Shown piece after piece: positions 32,748-45,178 of a stretch of DNA of 64,000 nucleotides (position 1 is its first letter; every line of letters begins with the position of its first letter). A model generated the notes under the pieces. It saw nothing but the letters and a program-made list of their open reading frames with translations, was not told the DNA's origin and ran no database searches. This stretch comes from Sinotaia quadrata. Taxonomy: Eukaryota; Mollusca; Gastropoda; Architaenioglossa; Viviparidae. Position numbers and translations under genes: made by a program. The stretch spans positions 100,130,635 through 100,194,634 of the forward strand of contig CM054180.1 of assembly GCA_028829895.1 (NCBI GenBank), written 5' to 3'.

Positions 32748-33368
32748 GTACGAAGTTACTCATAAATATACATACAAGTACTAAGTTACTTATAAATATA
32801 CACACACGTACCAAGTTATTTATAAATATACACACACGTGTCAAGTTACTTATAAATATACACACAAGTACCAAGTTACTTATAAATATACACACAAGTA
32901 CCAAGTTACTTATAAATATACACACACGTACCAAGTTACACATAAATATACATACAAGTACTAAGTTACTCGTAAATATATACACTAGTACCCTATTATT
33001 CATAAACATACACAAAATATTAAGATACTCTTAAACATATTATTTCAAAATACTAAAATACTTATAAACATCCATACAAATACTGAAATACTCATAAACA
33101 TACACACAAATACTAAATTACTCATAAACATTCACACAAATACTAAGATACTCATAAACATACACACAAATACTAAATTACTCATAAACATTCACACAAA
33201 TACTAAATTACTCATAAACATTCACACAAATACTAAGATACTCATAAACATACTCACAAGTACTGAGATGCTCATAAACATACAAACAAGCATTAAGTTA
33301 CTCATAAGTATATACACAAATATTGAGATAATGATAAACATACCCAAGTATTGAGATACTCATAAACA
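32748..33368. repeat. 30-bp minisatellite, about 20 units in two blocks
   Basis: The left block has TACTTATAAATATACACACA with AGTACCAAGT. The right block has ACTCATAAACATACACACAA with ATACTAAAT. The change at about 33000 marks two homogenisation domains in one array. Confidence 0.94.
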
Positions 33369-34577
33369 AGAATATCGGCTGCTGTATTGTTAATATTGCA
33401 GTGAAATATTAAATTTATATCTTTAATCTAGAGCTATTACTGAATGTTTAAATAATAAATAAATTATTTAGAATTGTAAACATCACAACACGCACACAAA
33501 ACTCTCAAACGCACAAAAAGTATACATACACACAAAAACACATCAACGACACTGGCAAGGCTAAGGTAAGTAAACAAATGTATGTTCATCCGACTGCAAT
33601 ACAAAGGTGTGATGAAAGTACACCCTCCTTTGCCAACTTTCTTAAGTGACTTCCTTACCCGTCGCTCGGTAGACTTTGACTTCTCATACTTCTACATGTC
33701 AAGGTAACAGGCGACGGCGACTGCTTTAGGATTGTCACTTGCGTCATTAAATCTGACAAGACACTCCAGGCTAATTGTAAAACATGAAATTCCCTCCCCC
33801 CCTCCCCCCGTTTACATCCATCTGTCCAAGTGAAATTATGTACAAGCAGTACACGAATACATTAAAATACTTGCAGTTTCACTAGTAATAAGCATACAAA
33901 AGGACTCACTCCATACACACGATTTCAGGAGACTGGTTGTAGTTGTAGACATCTGCAGGCACTGATTGCACCAATTGCACACTTCCATTCACGCGTCACG
34001 TGAAGACCGGGTCGCGACTATTGTCTGGCCGACTAACAAACCCTCTTCACAAGCGTTACTAATTTTGCGCACAAAACCGTTTCCATTAGGTCTTCACTAT
34101 ATTTAAAAAATATTTTTTAATGATCTATGCTCTAAGTCGTCCTACAAAATAAAATTACTTTGAATCTTGGCGGCAACGTCAGAGGTCGTTAATCAATAGG
34201 GTAATATTTTCTTAAGGCTTAAATGAATTGCTTTATCAAATTAGATTACCGAAAGGAATGTTCATTAAATCTAAGTAAGCAATCTTCTGAAATCAGATGA
34301 TGGTAACTAGTTTTTTCCGATAACGATTTCAACTACATAAACTAAGAGTGTGTGCAATGCTATTTTAAGTGGTCTCTCTCGCAACCCCCGCCACGAAAAA
34401 AGAAAAAAGAAGTGGGGGGGGGAGGGGATGGCAGACTGAGCAGTTCACATGATGGTCAAAATAGAGTAAGGGTAACAAAGTCCCTACAGAGTTATCCAGG
34501 ACCGAGTACGTCCAAAGACAGAAAACCCCACGTAAGTAAGCTCTGGACAAGAATGAAGCTAACGCATATATCACGTT
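33369..34577. other. Unique DNA with a small CpG-containing patch
   Basis: No coding frame. The stretch 33950-34080 is the least AT-rich part and contains TCACGTGA (33996-34003). A plus-strand splice-donor consensus AAGGTAAGTAAA sits near 33562, without a recognisable exon. Confidence 0.4.
33996..34003. promoter_or_regulatory. Palindromic E-box TCACGTGA
   Basis: The E-box sits in a CpG-containing patch (ACGCG, GGGTCGCGAC). It is a bHLH-zip consensus of the USF/TFE type. An 8-base motif alone is weak evidence. Confidence 0.25.
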
Positions 34578-34854
34578 GAAGGAGTCTATATAATACCATT
34601 TCAACAAAGGATCTACGTAATACCATTTAAACAAAGGATCTATGTAATACCATTTAAAGGGTATATGTAATACAATTTAAAGGGTTTATGCAATACCATT
34701 TAAAGGATCTATGTAATACAATTTAAAGGGTATACGTAATAATATTTAAAGGATCTATGTAATACTATTTAAAAGGTATACGTAATAATATTTAAAGGGT
34801 CTATGTAATACCATTTAAAGGGTATACGTAATACCATTTGGTGTATTATGTCTG
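34578..34854. repeat. 22-bp minisatellite, left block, about 12 units
   Basis: GGATCTATGTAATACCATTT plus AAA, with GGTATACGTAATA variants. The same motif resumes at 35574 after Rep-A copy 4. Confidence 0.93.
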
Positions 34855-35573
34855 CACACTTACACACCACTCCATGCCTTTACCACAGTCAGTTGTAGCA
34901 GTTTACAAACAGGAACCAGGATTCAAATCACAAAAGGAAAGAATGTAGAAAATACTGCTTGCCCTAAAAAATATAATCAAGGAGCAATGCCTAAGCTTCC
35001 AATTTATTGCTTTATAACTCCATTCTTCTTACATGATACATGCACCCAGCATAATAAATACAATGTATCAAAACACACCATATATGAGCAGCTTAGTTCA
35101 AACATTGAGGAAATAATAGTCTACTCACATAATACATCTCTATGTGAAACACATGTATAACGTATTGATAGCAAAAAGCATGAAATATTTTTAAGTCCAT
35201 TCTCTCTCAACCAGTCACTTAATTCACTATCAAGCTAATGGTCGCCTTTCAAGACCAGACTTCTTTGCCACTTCAAATTCAAGTGAACAGACAACAGATT
35301 TCTCGAAAGCAGGTAAACTTTTAAATCTCAGCCCACTGGCTGGTCTCATTCTCGTAAATCATAACCATTGGTTAATAAAAACTACTCACTCAGTTGGAAT
35401 GGTCTCCATTACATCAGCAATTTCTTGCATATTCTCAAATTAGGTTGTTTCCTTCCAACTTTGACACAAAAATATCACCATAAGGAGTGTCCAAGGTCAG
35501 GTTACTCTAACAATTCAACACTTTATATAACAATTAAATTTTAAATAGGGATAGGCAAATTTACTCCACCACA
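34855..35573 (-). repeat. Rep-A copy 4, 5' half, inside a minisatellite
   Basis: The minus strand begins TGTGGTGGAGTAAATTTGCC at 35573. It runs through CAGCCAGTGGGCTGAGATT and AGTGTGTAAGTG-like blocks to about 34855. The 3' half is absent. The same 22-bp array occurs on both sides. Confidence 0.82.
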
Positions 35574-35960
35574 ATACCTTTTAAGGGTCAATGTAACACA
35601 TTTATGCAATGACGTTTAAGGGGTCTACAGAGTACCAGTTAATGGGGTTTACGTAATACCATTTGAAGGGTCTACGTAATACCATTACAGTTGTTTACGT
35701 AATACCATTCAAGGGTCTACATATTACTATTTAAAGAATCTATATAGTACCATTTAAGAGGTCTACTAATGCCATTGAAGGTGTCTACATCATACTATTT
35801 ACTGGCTCTATGTAATACCATTTAAAAGATCTGCGTAATGCCATGTAAGATGTCTACGTAATGCCATTTAAAAAGCTTACACAATATCATATAAGTGGTC
35901 TACGTGATACCATTTCAGGGATATACATAATATCATTTAATGCATCTACTTCGATTCTAC
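35574..35960. repeat. 22-bp minisatellite, right block, about 17 degenerate units
   Basis: GGTCTACGTAATACCATTT-type units. They are more diverged than the left block. Confidence 0.88.
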
Positions 35961-36407
35961 ATAAGACCATTTCAGAGCTGATATCAATCATTCAATAAAG
36001 ATACGAAAACTAGAGATTTATAAACGTGTTCACACATAGGAGATTTTGTTTTCAATGTTCAGACAGTTGACTAAAATTTTATTAGCCCCCAAATTGTAAA
36101 TGGCAAAAACAACAACCGTATGCATTCGTGGATCCTAGCCCTAGTCTGGTAGGTTCGTGGCAAGTGCACTCCTTAATATGAAAAAATAATAAAAATTTTC
36201 CTAACAATATTTCTTGGAGAGAGAGGAAGTGTAAACATCCATATCTCGTACCATAAAACATTTTCTGTTCGAACTTGTCATAGTTTTCTATTTCCCCCCT
36301 CCCACTTTATAACGACAATCGGCGGTTAATTTTTCTTCATTCGCACCTTTATGCAAATATTTGCCATACACATCAAGATAGTTGCAAAAGTGTGATGCAT
36401 GTTGTAT

Positions 36408-36512
36408 CATCATCATCATCATCACGATCATCATCACCACCACCACCACTATCATCACCAGCAACATCATAGTTGTCATCGTTATCATCATCATCATCAT
36501 CATCATCATTTG
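36408..36512. repeat. (ATC)n triplet repeat, interrupted
   Basis: About 35 triplets, mostly ATC with ACC, ACG and GTC changes. The aspartate- and methionine-rich minus-strand frames through it are artefacts. Confidence 0.95.
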
Positions 36513-36917
36513 TTGTTAAGATATAGGAGTTTTCTAAATAATTATTAATTTTTACAGCGCCTGCAAAGTAATATCCAGTCGGGCTATTTTTACCTTTTGT
36601 AGTTTCAGCCATTATCCTTCGTGATAATTAAATTATCCGGTGGAGATGGAAGGGGCAGGGGCTACAACGGGTGATAAGTCTTGTGGAGTTAGGAAAACAA
36701 AGAGATACTTACTCATGAATGCATTTTGGATTCCATAACCGAGGCATTCTTGCATTTGCATACTTTAATTACAGAGAATTCTAGATACCACAACCCACAT
36801 CTAAGTAAAACAAAAAATATTAATTTCGAGGGCTTCTCTTGCGGTTGTGTACGTGCGTTTTGTCTCTACCAGCTATGCCAGCCTGAGTGGGCTGAAATTG
36901 GTTTATGTCCCTTGAAG

Positions 36918-36925
36918 TGACGTCA
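36918..36925. promoter_or_regulatory. Perfect CRE (TGACGTCA)
   Basis: Lies about 20 bp downstream of an ATTGG (inverted CCAAT) in the only GC-balanced part of 36.8-37.3 kb. Weak on its own. Confidence 0.25.
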
Positions 36926-37681
36926 CATTGACGCCAGACAGCTCACTTTAAGCACAGTGCCCAAACAATCGACTAATATGCATCTGGAAAGTGCAGCCAC
37001 TTTACGTTCACACAAAAAATTACGGAATGATTTTATTTACGTTTTATGGACTAGACTTTTTTCTTCTTTCTTTTAAAAGCCAACATGCAAATCCACCAGA
37101 ATTTAGAGACATCCATCTTTATTCAGTTTCATTTGCATTTTGGCGTGATGTCAATGAATTTTAGCATAATAAGTGCTCGTCTCTCCGTCAATGAGTCTTT
37201 TGGCTTTGATTGTCGCGGCGACAGTCTAACGCCATGTTTAGTGTCGATTGTCATACAGTGCGTTTCAGACACATGGCATTGGTTGGGTTGTTAAATGAAA
37301 ATCGTTGAATGACATATTTCTTCAATAAATGCTCTTAATAAAAATGTAAGAATTTTAGGAGCCTACTGAAAACATATAATCCATGTACTTTTATTCTAAA
37401 AGTGCAGAGATAAATACCGAAATATACGTCAGATTTGATGAAATTATGTTTTTTAACAAAATATGTTGAAACACGCGTCACACTTTATTGGATTTCTTAA
37501 CTGAAAACACAGTAAATTGTAATTTTTATATATTTTTTAACAGAATACTTTTTAAGCTAATGGATTTTTGCATATAATGGCAATGAATGTAGTATATCTG
37601 AAACGTTCATAACAACACATAACACCCGAGAAAATGCCACTAGTAGACTTGTCAACATATCAGAACACACTATCATTAACA

Positions 37682-37949
37682 GTATTCCTATAAACACCCA
37701 CAGACAATGTTTAGTTCACAATATTTTTGTAAGGTATAAACAGACTCAGTAAGGTAAATACCCACAGACATGGTTTAGTTCACAATATTTTTGTAAAGTA
37801 TAAACAGACTCAGTAAGGTAAACACCCACAGACATGGTTTGGTTCACAATATTTTTGTAAAGTATAAACAGACTCAGTAAGGTAAACACCCACAGACATG
37901 GTTTAGTTCACAATATTTTTGTAAGGTATAAACAGACTCAGTAAAGTTG
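37682..37949. repeat. About 64-bp minisatellite, 4 units
   Basis: ACCCACAGACATGGTTTAGT then CACAATATTTTTGTAA and ACAGACTCAGTAAGG. Confidence 0.94.
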
Positions 37950-38580
37950 ATAATATTTCTGTAATGGATCCCCATACAAGCTATAGTTAGCAATATTTCT
38001 CTACTGTATCCCAAATAATCTATAGCTGAATATATTTCTGTAATGTATCTCCTGACAAGCTATAATTAACAATATTTCTATAATGTACACCAAACCAAAC
38101 TATAGTGGACAATATTTCTGTAATGTATAACAAATCAAACTAAAATAGACAATATTTCTGCAAAATGTATCCTCCCAAAACTATAATTGACAAAGTTTCT
38201 TTAATGTATTTCCCAAACAAACTATAGCTGACAATTTCTGTAATGTATCCTCAAACTAACTATAGCTGGCAATATTTCTGTATTGTATCACGAAACAAAC
38301 TATAGTTGACAATATTTCTACAATTCATTCCAAACAAACTATAGTTGACAATATTTCTACAGTTCATTCCAAATAAACTATAGTTGACACTATTTCTACA
38401 GTTCATTCCAAACAAACTATAGTTGACACTGTTTCTACAGTTCATTCCAAACAAACTATAGTTGACTATATTTATGCAATAAAGCACCAAAACAAGCTAT
38501 AATTGACAATATTTCAGTAATGTATCTCCTAACAAGCTATAATTGACACTATTTCAGTAATGTATGGCCATATTCTACAT
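37950..38580. repeat. About 36-bp minisatellite, 17 diverged units
   Basis: CTATAGTTGACAATATTTCT then GTAATGTAT or ACAGTTCATTCC. It follows the 64-bp array directly, and both share CAATATTT. Confidence 0.92.
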
Positions 38581-38689
38581 TTAACATAATAGTTACGTAA
38601 TTTATTTCTCATACACGCTACATTTCACTTTGAATTTCTGTAATTTATCCCCCAAACATATGACAATGTATTTGTCCAATTATTGTCCC

Positions 38690-38940
38690 AAGCATCAATA
38701 CGAGACATTGTACTTCACATATTTATTATCCAAAGGACGCTATACGAGTCATTGTACTTCAAATATTTATTATCCAAAGGACGCTATACGAGTCATTGTA
38801 CTTCAAATATTTATTATCCAAAGGACGCTATGCGAGTCATTGTACTTCAATATTTATTATCCAAAGGACGCTATACGAGGCATCTTATTTCAGAACTTAT
38901 TACCCAAAACACCATATGCGAGACATTAAAGTTCAGCAGA
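38690..38940. repeat. 44-bp minisatellite, about 5 units
   Basis: TTTATTATCCAAAGGACGCT then ATACGAGTCATTGTACTTC. Confidence 0.93.
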
Positions 38941-38985
38941 TGTTACAGAATATTGATACAAAACATTACGTTTCAGTATTTATTC

Positions 38986-39014
38986 CCCCCCCCCAAAAAA
39001 AAAAAAAAAAAAAA
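38986..39014. repeat. Poly(C)-poly(A) composite tract
   Basis: About ten C followed by nineteen A. It separates two related minisatellites. Confidence 0.9.
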
Positions 39015-39298
39015 GTAAAAAACGCTATACGAGTCATTGTATTTCAGTACTTATTACCCCTCAATAAAACGCTATACGAGTCATTGTATTTCAGTACTTA
39101 TTACCCCTCAATAAAACGCTATACGAGTCATTGTATTTCAGTACTTATTACCCCTCAATAAAACGCTATACGAGTCATTGTATTTCAGTACTTATTACCC
39201 CTCAATAAAACGCTATACGAGTCATTGTATTTCAGCACTTATTACCCCTCAATAAAACGCTACACGAGTCATTGTATTTTAGTACTCATACCCCCAAA
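39015..39298. repeat. About 48-bp minisatellite, 6 units, related to the 44-bp array
   Basis: AAAACGCTATACGAGTCATT then GTATTTCAGTACTTATTACC. It shares CGCTATACGAGTCATTGTA with 38690-38940, so one array gave rise to the other or both come from a common unit. Confidence 0.94.
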
Positions 39299-39310
39299 AA
39301 CTAATACAGC

Positions 39311-40011
39311 AAAGTAGCCCCCCAGAGTAGTCTCCAGAGAACAGCAGATGATGGAACATTCTACAGTGTACTACAGTGGACAGGTGAAGCTGACCTTCAA
39401 ATGTGACAAAGAATTTGTGAGTTTATTATGAAAGCTCCTGAAAGACTATTGCAGCAATCATCTAGACATAATTATGTAGAAACTATTATCATTATAATCT
39501 CTATAACTCCATTTCTCTTCTCTAATAAGAACTCTCCTGTGATTTATATTGACACAAATTGTTGAATTATGCTTTATGATATAAGACTGTATAGACACTG
39601 AAACTATTTGAACATGGTTCAGGGAAATATTGATGTCAAGTAATCATTTCATTGTATTTGATACATGCATTTGATTGTCGATTTAATAAATTTATTGTTA
39701 AATTTGTTGACATTCTTATACATATTGATACAATATTTTGGAAAAGAAAGTGGGTAGATGTGGGCTCACTAAATATAGATTAAAGACGGATTTGTCTTAT
39801 TTTTTGGTAAGAAATTTTCCACCTATGGAAATATTTTGTGACGGTAAATGTTTGTCTTTAATGTTGTGGAAGAAAAAAATCTTTTACAGCGCCCGCATAT
39901 CCGACAAGTGAAAGAGACAAGTGGTGTCTTCTGGAGAATTATTAATAAAATAAATTAAGATTCCCATCACTTGTAATTAGTTATGGGTGATTAATTAATC
40001 ACTGTATCACA
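39311..40011 (+). repeat. Rep-A copy 5, 3' half
   Basis: Matches copy 1 from AAAGTAGC...AGTCTC (39311) through TGGAAATATTTTGTGACGG and GGTGTCTTCTGGAGAATTA to CTGTATCACA at 40011. Arrays lie on both sides, within 15 bp on the left and at the next base on the right. Confidence 0.82.
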
Positions 40012-40130
40012 AAAACACGAATACTTGACGTATTTATGTACATTATCTAACACAACATTCACGAATACATGACGTATCTATGTACATTATCTAACACAAC
40101 ATTCACGAATACTTGACGTATTTATTTACA
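40012..40130. repeat. 43-bp minisatellite, about 3 units
   Basis: CACGAATACTTGACGTATTT then ATGTACATTATCTAACACAA. Confidence 0.93.
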
Positions 40131-40164
40131 ATACAAACATGTGCATCAATATAGAGCGCATATT

Positions 40165-40327
40165 TGTACTAGATTCAAGAGTTACAATTAACATTTATCT
40201 TATTTAACTTCATAATCACTAATACATTCAAGAGTTACAATTAACATTTATCTTATTTAACTTCATAATCACTAATACATTCAAGAGTTACAATTAACAT
40301 TTATCCTATTTAACTTCATAATCACGA
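40165..40327. repeat. 54-bp minisatellite, 3 units
   Basis: TTCAAGAGTTACAATTAACA then TTTATCTTATTTAACTTC and ATAATCACTAATAC. Confidence 0.95.
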
Positions 40328-41649
40328 CCATGTGATATATGAGAATGCTGTTTGAGTCCTATGGCACTATTGTAGTTATTTGGTTCATTGAAATAAGCAA
40401 ACTATAAATGAATTTATAAGATAACACTGACTGAATGTTTGAGTGAACTCCAGATAAAGTCTCAGACAGTCTCAAAACAAAGTGATGATCTGCCAATAAA
40501 ATACACGTGTGCTAAGACATCATCTTCATGTGTTTTCTGACAGAACACTCTTAATTACATGGTCATCATACATTTAAATATCCTAAGCAAAATATAACAA
40601 TATATAAAATAAACTTAATGTCAAGAGATAAACATGAAGATACTATTAGTTAGGCAAGCAAAAACATATCTTCGGCAGTAATATAATAATACAGAGGCTG
40701 ATTTCTTTCTGTGTTGATAACCAATGATAAGATTAGTAGTATGATTATACTTTGTTAACAGTGGGAGCCAAAATACATCCTGCCTCAATGTTAAGCTGCA
40801 TTTGCCTAACAATTTACAGGTGAGTTTCTGGTAACATTCATTCATGTGGCTGAGCTGCACTTTGATTGGCTAGTTTAGTGAGTTGTCTGGAATATTCAGG
40901 TATATTTTCAGCTTGGGGATAAAGGTCAGTCTTACTAGAAAGTAATTTTATGTGTAGTCTATTTTTAGAGGAGGGTGAGTGTGGGCTACACAAGTCATTA
41001 TGTGACACCCCTTGACTGAGAATAAAAATAGCTATTTCAACAAGTAAGCAATAACATTAAGTTCATTAATTCAATGAAAGAGATACAAAAATAAATATTC
41101 ACGAGAATTTCAATTTGACAATTTAATACGAAGATGCAATAGAATTAATATATGTTTTTCAAGTGCAAAATAATAATAACGATAAACTCAGATAGGAAAT
41201 ATCATTATAACATCATACAATTCTCTTGTACATTCCTCTTACATGTGTGATGAGTTAAATTATTCTTTAGAATATGACGTACTTACACAAATACAGTTTC
41301 TTTATATAGTGTAGTCTGGAAAGCATCCAGCTTCAAGTCAAATAATCACAAGATATCAATTGAGTTATGAACAGTTAACATTTGGCGACAATATGATCAC
41401 AAGGCAAAATGAAAGTTAACTGGGTCAATGGTATGAAGTCTGGGTTCAGCTGTGTAACTGGGTGGGGTGCACATGCAGGACTGCGTGCATCTGTGTTTCC
41501 TTCAACAGCCAGATGGCAGCTAAAAAAATCGGCATCATTGCTTCAAACTCTTTGCAGAACGAATATTGTTTCATTAAGAGTGACCAACGCATAATATGTG
41601 CATTTGAGTGTTTAGCTCTGATAAATAAATGAGCGATTTGTGGTCAGTT
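40328..41649. other. 1.3 kb unassigned DNA
   Basis: No array or frame recognised. The right end may include more of the Ty3-type relic on the minus strand, but I cannot read a domain. Confidence 0.35.
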
Positions 41650-42330
41650 TGCAGTACGAACTCATCACCAAACAAATACGTTTGAAATTTCTCTATGGTT
41701 CATACCACTGCCAAACATTCGATTTCTAATGTGTACAGTGTGCTTCAGCATCAGCAAATTTACGGCTGGCATACACGATAGTTGCCGGATTAATTTCACT
41801 GCTGCTCCTGCAGCAAAACTGCATGTCATCTCGTGTGCATCTGTGTGGACGATATATGGTAGGGTGATGTCTGGAAGATATAGGACTGCTGATGTCCGGA
41901 AGATGTAGGACTGGTGATGAAGTGAGTGCATCATTGAGTATTTTGACTGTAGATTCACACTTGCCCGTCCGTACTACTTTTTCAGAGGTGGCCTTATGAG
42001 TCAAACTAGATAGTGAGGTCGCAACCAGATTAAAGCCTGGAATAAACTTCTGACAATATATCCAGCCATATCTAAGAAGGGCCATACTTCTTTCTTGAGC
42101 ACAGGGTGTGATGCATTTAGCAAACATATTATTTTGTCTTCCTCTGGCAGAAGTTGGCCTTGGTCTACTATGTGGCCTAGGTAACTGAGTGCTTTACTTC
42201 CCCATCTGCCATTTTGAAGGATGAGCTGTCAAATCACGTAACCTGCAAAGCAAAGCTCAAAGCAATTCGATATGCTCAGTCCAGGTAAGAGTAGCAATAA
42301 ACAACATGACCTGTTTCCTTTATCAGGTTC
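41650..42330 (-). pseudogene. Ty3-type retrotransposon pol relic (end of reverse transcriptase to RNase H)
   Basis: Minus-strand phrases across shifting frames are WTEHIELL, LTAHPSKWQMG, LGHIVDQGQLLPEEDKI, then FIPGFNLVATSLSSLTHK, ALTSSPVLHLPDI, PYIVHTDAHEMTC and ASRKFADAEAH. These follow the order of the Ty3-group reverse transcriptase thumb, the Y-x-x-F-I-P-x-F connection and the RNase H start (T-D-A). At least three frameshifts are needed to read through it. No integrase is visible to the left. It is a dead fragment of a Ty3-group LTR retrotransposon. Confidence 0.82.
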
Positions 42331-42539
42331 CAAAACTCAGTCTGGACAATGAGCTGCGCGTACAGGTCCTTGTTGACCTCCGTGTTACGAAAGAGAATGC
42401 CATTTTTTATATGAGTACAAATGTCTCTTTTGATCTTTTGTGTCGCTTACGGCACATGCGTGACAGCAGCCAACTGTCATCATTTACTAGTGCAGCAGAG
42501 AATTTGGCTGAAAAAGCATTAGTCAAGATTGGTTCGTGA

Positions 42540-43035
42540 GTGGCCTCCATAATGTTTTTTGTCATACTACGCGTGTGTATGACATTAGCCAAACAGATTG
42601 TTTAGGTTCTGCGAGTGTGATCTATTTACACCCTAGAAAGAGACCTTGCACTGATTTGTCTAACACCATGGCCTGTGTGGGTTGCGTTTGGCAGGTGGCT
42701 GATGGGCTGAGTTGCCAGGGGATTTATTAGGTGGGGCCCTTGTCACGTGGCTGGCCTGCTACCAGATTACGAACTCCTGTGTGCTGGTCAGCAATGGAAG
42801 CTAACCGATATAGATCAGTTTTACCTCCCTTGCGCAGATGTGTGCTTAATTCAAGAGTACACATGTTGTATAACTGTTCGACCACAAACTTCTTAAGTAT
42901 CCATTCAGTGGTCCAGTTGGTTCCTGATAACTTTATCCATTTCTCCACGAAAACTTCTAACCGGGCTATGTATGTCGCCCGTACGTTTAATATTTTTTTC
43001 TCTCCGTACAGCGCGGAATTTTTGTAAGTACGCAC
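42540..43035 (-). pseudogene. Ty3-type gag-like relic
   Basis: The minus strand from 43035 reads RLEVFVEKWIKLSGTN, then ILKKFVVEQLYNMCTLELST, then LRKGGKTDLYRLASIADQHT. This resembles the SCAN/gag-like helical region of Ty3-type elements, where E-Q-(F/L)-x-N-x-C and L-A-D-Q are usual. Downstream on the same strand HTRSMTK (42577-42557) resembles the gag-pol joint of this group. Only about 230 bp separates this from the reverse-transcriptase part, so protease and the first half of the transcriptase are deleted. Same orientation as 41650-42330; probably one element. Confidence 0.7.
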
Positions 43036-43819
43036 CCAGCATCCGTTGAAAACACATTAAAAGTGCTCATTTGTTGTCGTCATGACCTTGGTCTTTTGAC
43101 AGCTGCATGTAAAACGGATATTTGCGTGGGCACTGTAAATGTACAGAGGGGGGGGGGGGGAAGGGGGACAGTAAGAATGGATGAATGCTGACAGGATATG
43201 GGATGCCCTTATATGGACAATTGCATTTTGTTCAATGACGCGAGAGAACCTGTACGTTGACCCAGAGTCATTCCTATATATGTGCCAATAGACCCACGCT
43301 TTTATAGACGCACTGCTCCCATGCCATATAGACAGGAATGAATCTGCCTGGTAAATGAAAGGAATGTTTTGCACGTTCCTGAAATAAATATATTGACTTC
43401 TCAGAAATTATTTTTATATATTATTTATAAAATGTTGTGTAGAATGTTCATGTATTTTTACCACTAATTGTTGTATGAAACTAATGCATTTCTCTTACAG
43501 AGAAGGTTATGTGGCTCTAGTAATGATTCATGCCGTAAGAACATGTTGTGCACTATGCTTTATATACTGTAAAACCATTTGTAGCAAGTAAAGCTAAATG
43601 GGAGATTGAGTCAATCATTCAATTCGAATTTAATGTGAACCATTCTTTGATCGTGCTTGTGTCTACTGAGATTCATGAAACTGTAGAAATGGAAATATTA
43701 TTTCTCATTTGTAAATATTCCTACATGATGAGATTTTATAATGTGTAAGTTAACGTGTAGCTAACGTTTAATGATGTGAAATTGTAAGAGTGGTCTATTG
43801 CTTTTGCCACAAAATCTTA
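43036..43819. other. Unassigned DNA right of the Ty3-type relic
   Basis: Contains a poly(G) tract (43147-43158). No LTR could be recognised. Confidence 0.4.
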
Positions 43820-43935
43820 ATGTTAAGATACATTGTCTATTTTAGCTGGCCTTCTTTCATCTTATCGCATTGACCTGTTGAGATACATTGCCTATTTCAG
43901 CTGGCCTATTCCATCTTATCACATTGACTTATTGC
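43820..43935. repeat. About 58-bp tandem duplication
   Basis: AGATACATTGTCTATTTTAG then CTGGCCT...CATCTTATCGCATTGAC occurs twice. Confidence 0.85.
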
Positions 43936-44549
43936 TTTTAAGAACTTTGTAATTTACATTAGGTAGAAGAATATCAAATCATTTAAGAATGAACTTTGTA
44001 ACATATACCAGATAGACTGTCGTAAAATGATGAAACACTTCTTTGTTCATGGTTGGAGCCATTACTTCTCGTCAATAGATACAAAATAAATATGAATGTT
44101 ATGGACACGTGCATGAATATGTCTGTGAGATGTGCATTTCATATATGTGTGTTGTATATATATATATGTCTAAACTATATGTACATTTGTGCGTACTTAT
44201 CTATATGGATATAGGCATACATTGTACTGGAACCTTAGGAGACAATAGCAAACGCTATCTCTGATTACTTGGAGAGAGAGAGACCTGCAGAAGTGTCAAT
44301 GATAAATTATTTTAAATGCATGATTCTGAATATTCACAAATGCTTTTCCTTCCTTTTCAAAGTCTGTTATTTTTATTTTCTCTTGTATTCTTTTCTACTT
44401 CTAACTAGTTTGATTTCTAATATCAATTTTTTTCTTAAAAACGAAAAGTAAACGGAGATATATTACAAATTGTAAACAAACGTAACCACGTGATTAAACT
44501 GATCTGTACAACTACCTGTTATGTGCATCGTAATTATTTTGTGCTTTTA
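43936..44549. other. Unassigned AT-rich DNA
   Basis: No gene or repeat recognised apart from a short TA run near 44157. Confidence 0.35.
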
Positions 44550-44660
44550 ATGCAATATAATAATTTTTAAATGATATAATGTTATGACTACTCAGAGGAA
44601 ATATAAATAATTTTTAAAAATAATATAATGTTATGACTACTCAGAGGCAATAAATAAAAT
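44550..44660. repeat. About 50-bp tandem duplication
   Basis: ATAATGTTATGACTACTCAG then AGGAAAT...AATTTTTAAA occurs twice. Confidence 0.85.
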
Positions 44661-44794
44661 GTCGGACGTATTCATAGCAAAACGAAAATCAGTGCTTTTA
44701 ACAATATTACGACATCGACTGGTAAAAGATGCAAGAGTTTATTTGATAAGTATTTATAAGTATAGATAGTGATAAATGTATGACATCGAAATTG

Positions 44795-44991
<197 letters not shown>

Positions 44992-45011
44992 CATGTGACT
45001 TTGTCTGAGAC

Positions 45012-45178
45012 TTTATCTTGGATGTCACTTTATCTTGGATGTCACTTTATCTTGGATGTCACTTTATATTGGATGTCACTTTATCTTGGATGTCACTTTA
45101 TATTGGATGTCACTTTATATTGGATGTCACTTTATCTTGGATGTCACTTTATATTGGATGTCACTTTATCTTGGATGT
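45012..45178. repeat. 18-bp minisatellite, about 9 units
   Basis: TATCTTGGATGTCACTTT and TATATTGGATGTCACTTT units. The last unit merges into TTATCTTGGATGTTGATTTG, the start of Rep-B copy 2. Confidence 0.96.

Larger units (their letters stand above)
35961..37681. other. Unassigned DNA with a triplet repeat and a CRE-like site
   Basis: Includes the (ATC)n tract at 36408-36512 and TGACGTCA at 36918-36925. No gene recognised. Confidence 0.4.

Noticed and set aside
34352..34634. Short frames around a poly-G/poly-A stretch
   Set aside because: Low-complexity (AAGAAAAAAGAAG, G-run) and no domain.
36288..36612. Poly-Met and poly-Asp frames
   Set aside because: A triplet microsatellite (ATC)n.
42727..43027. 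98-codon plus-strand frame in the Ty3-type region
   Set aside because: Antisense of the gag-like minus-strand reading, which has the better family match.
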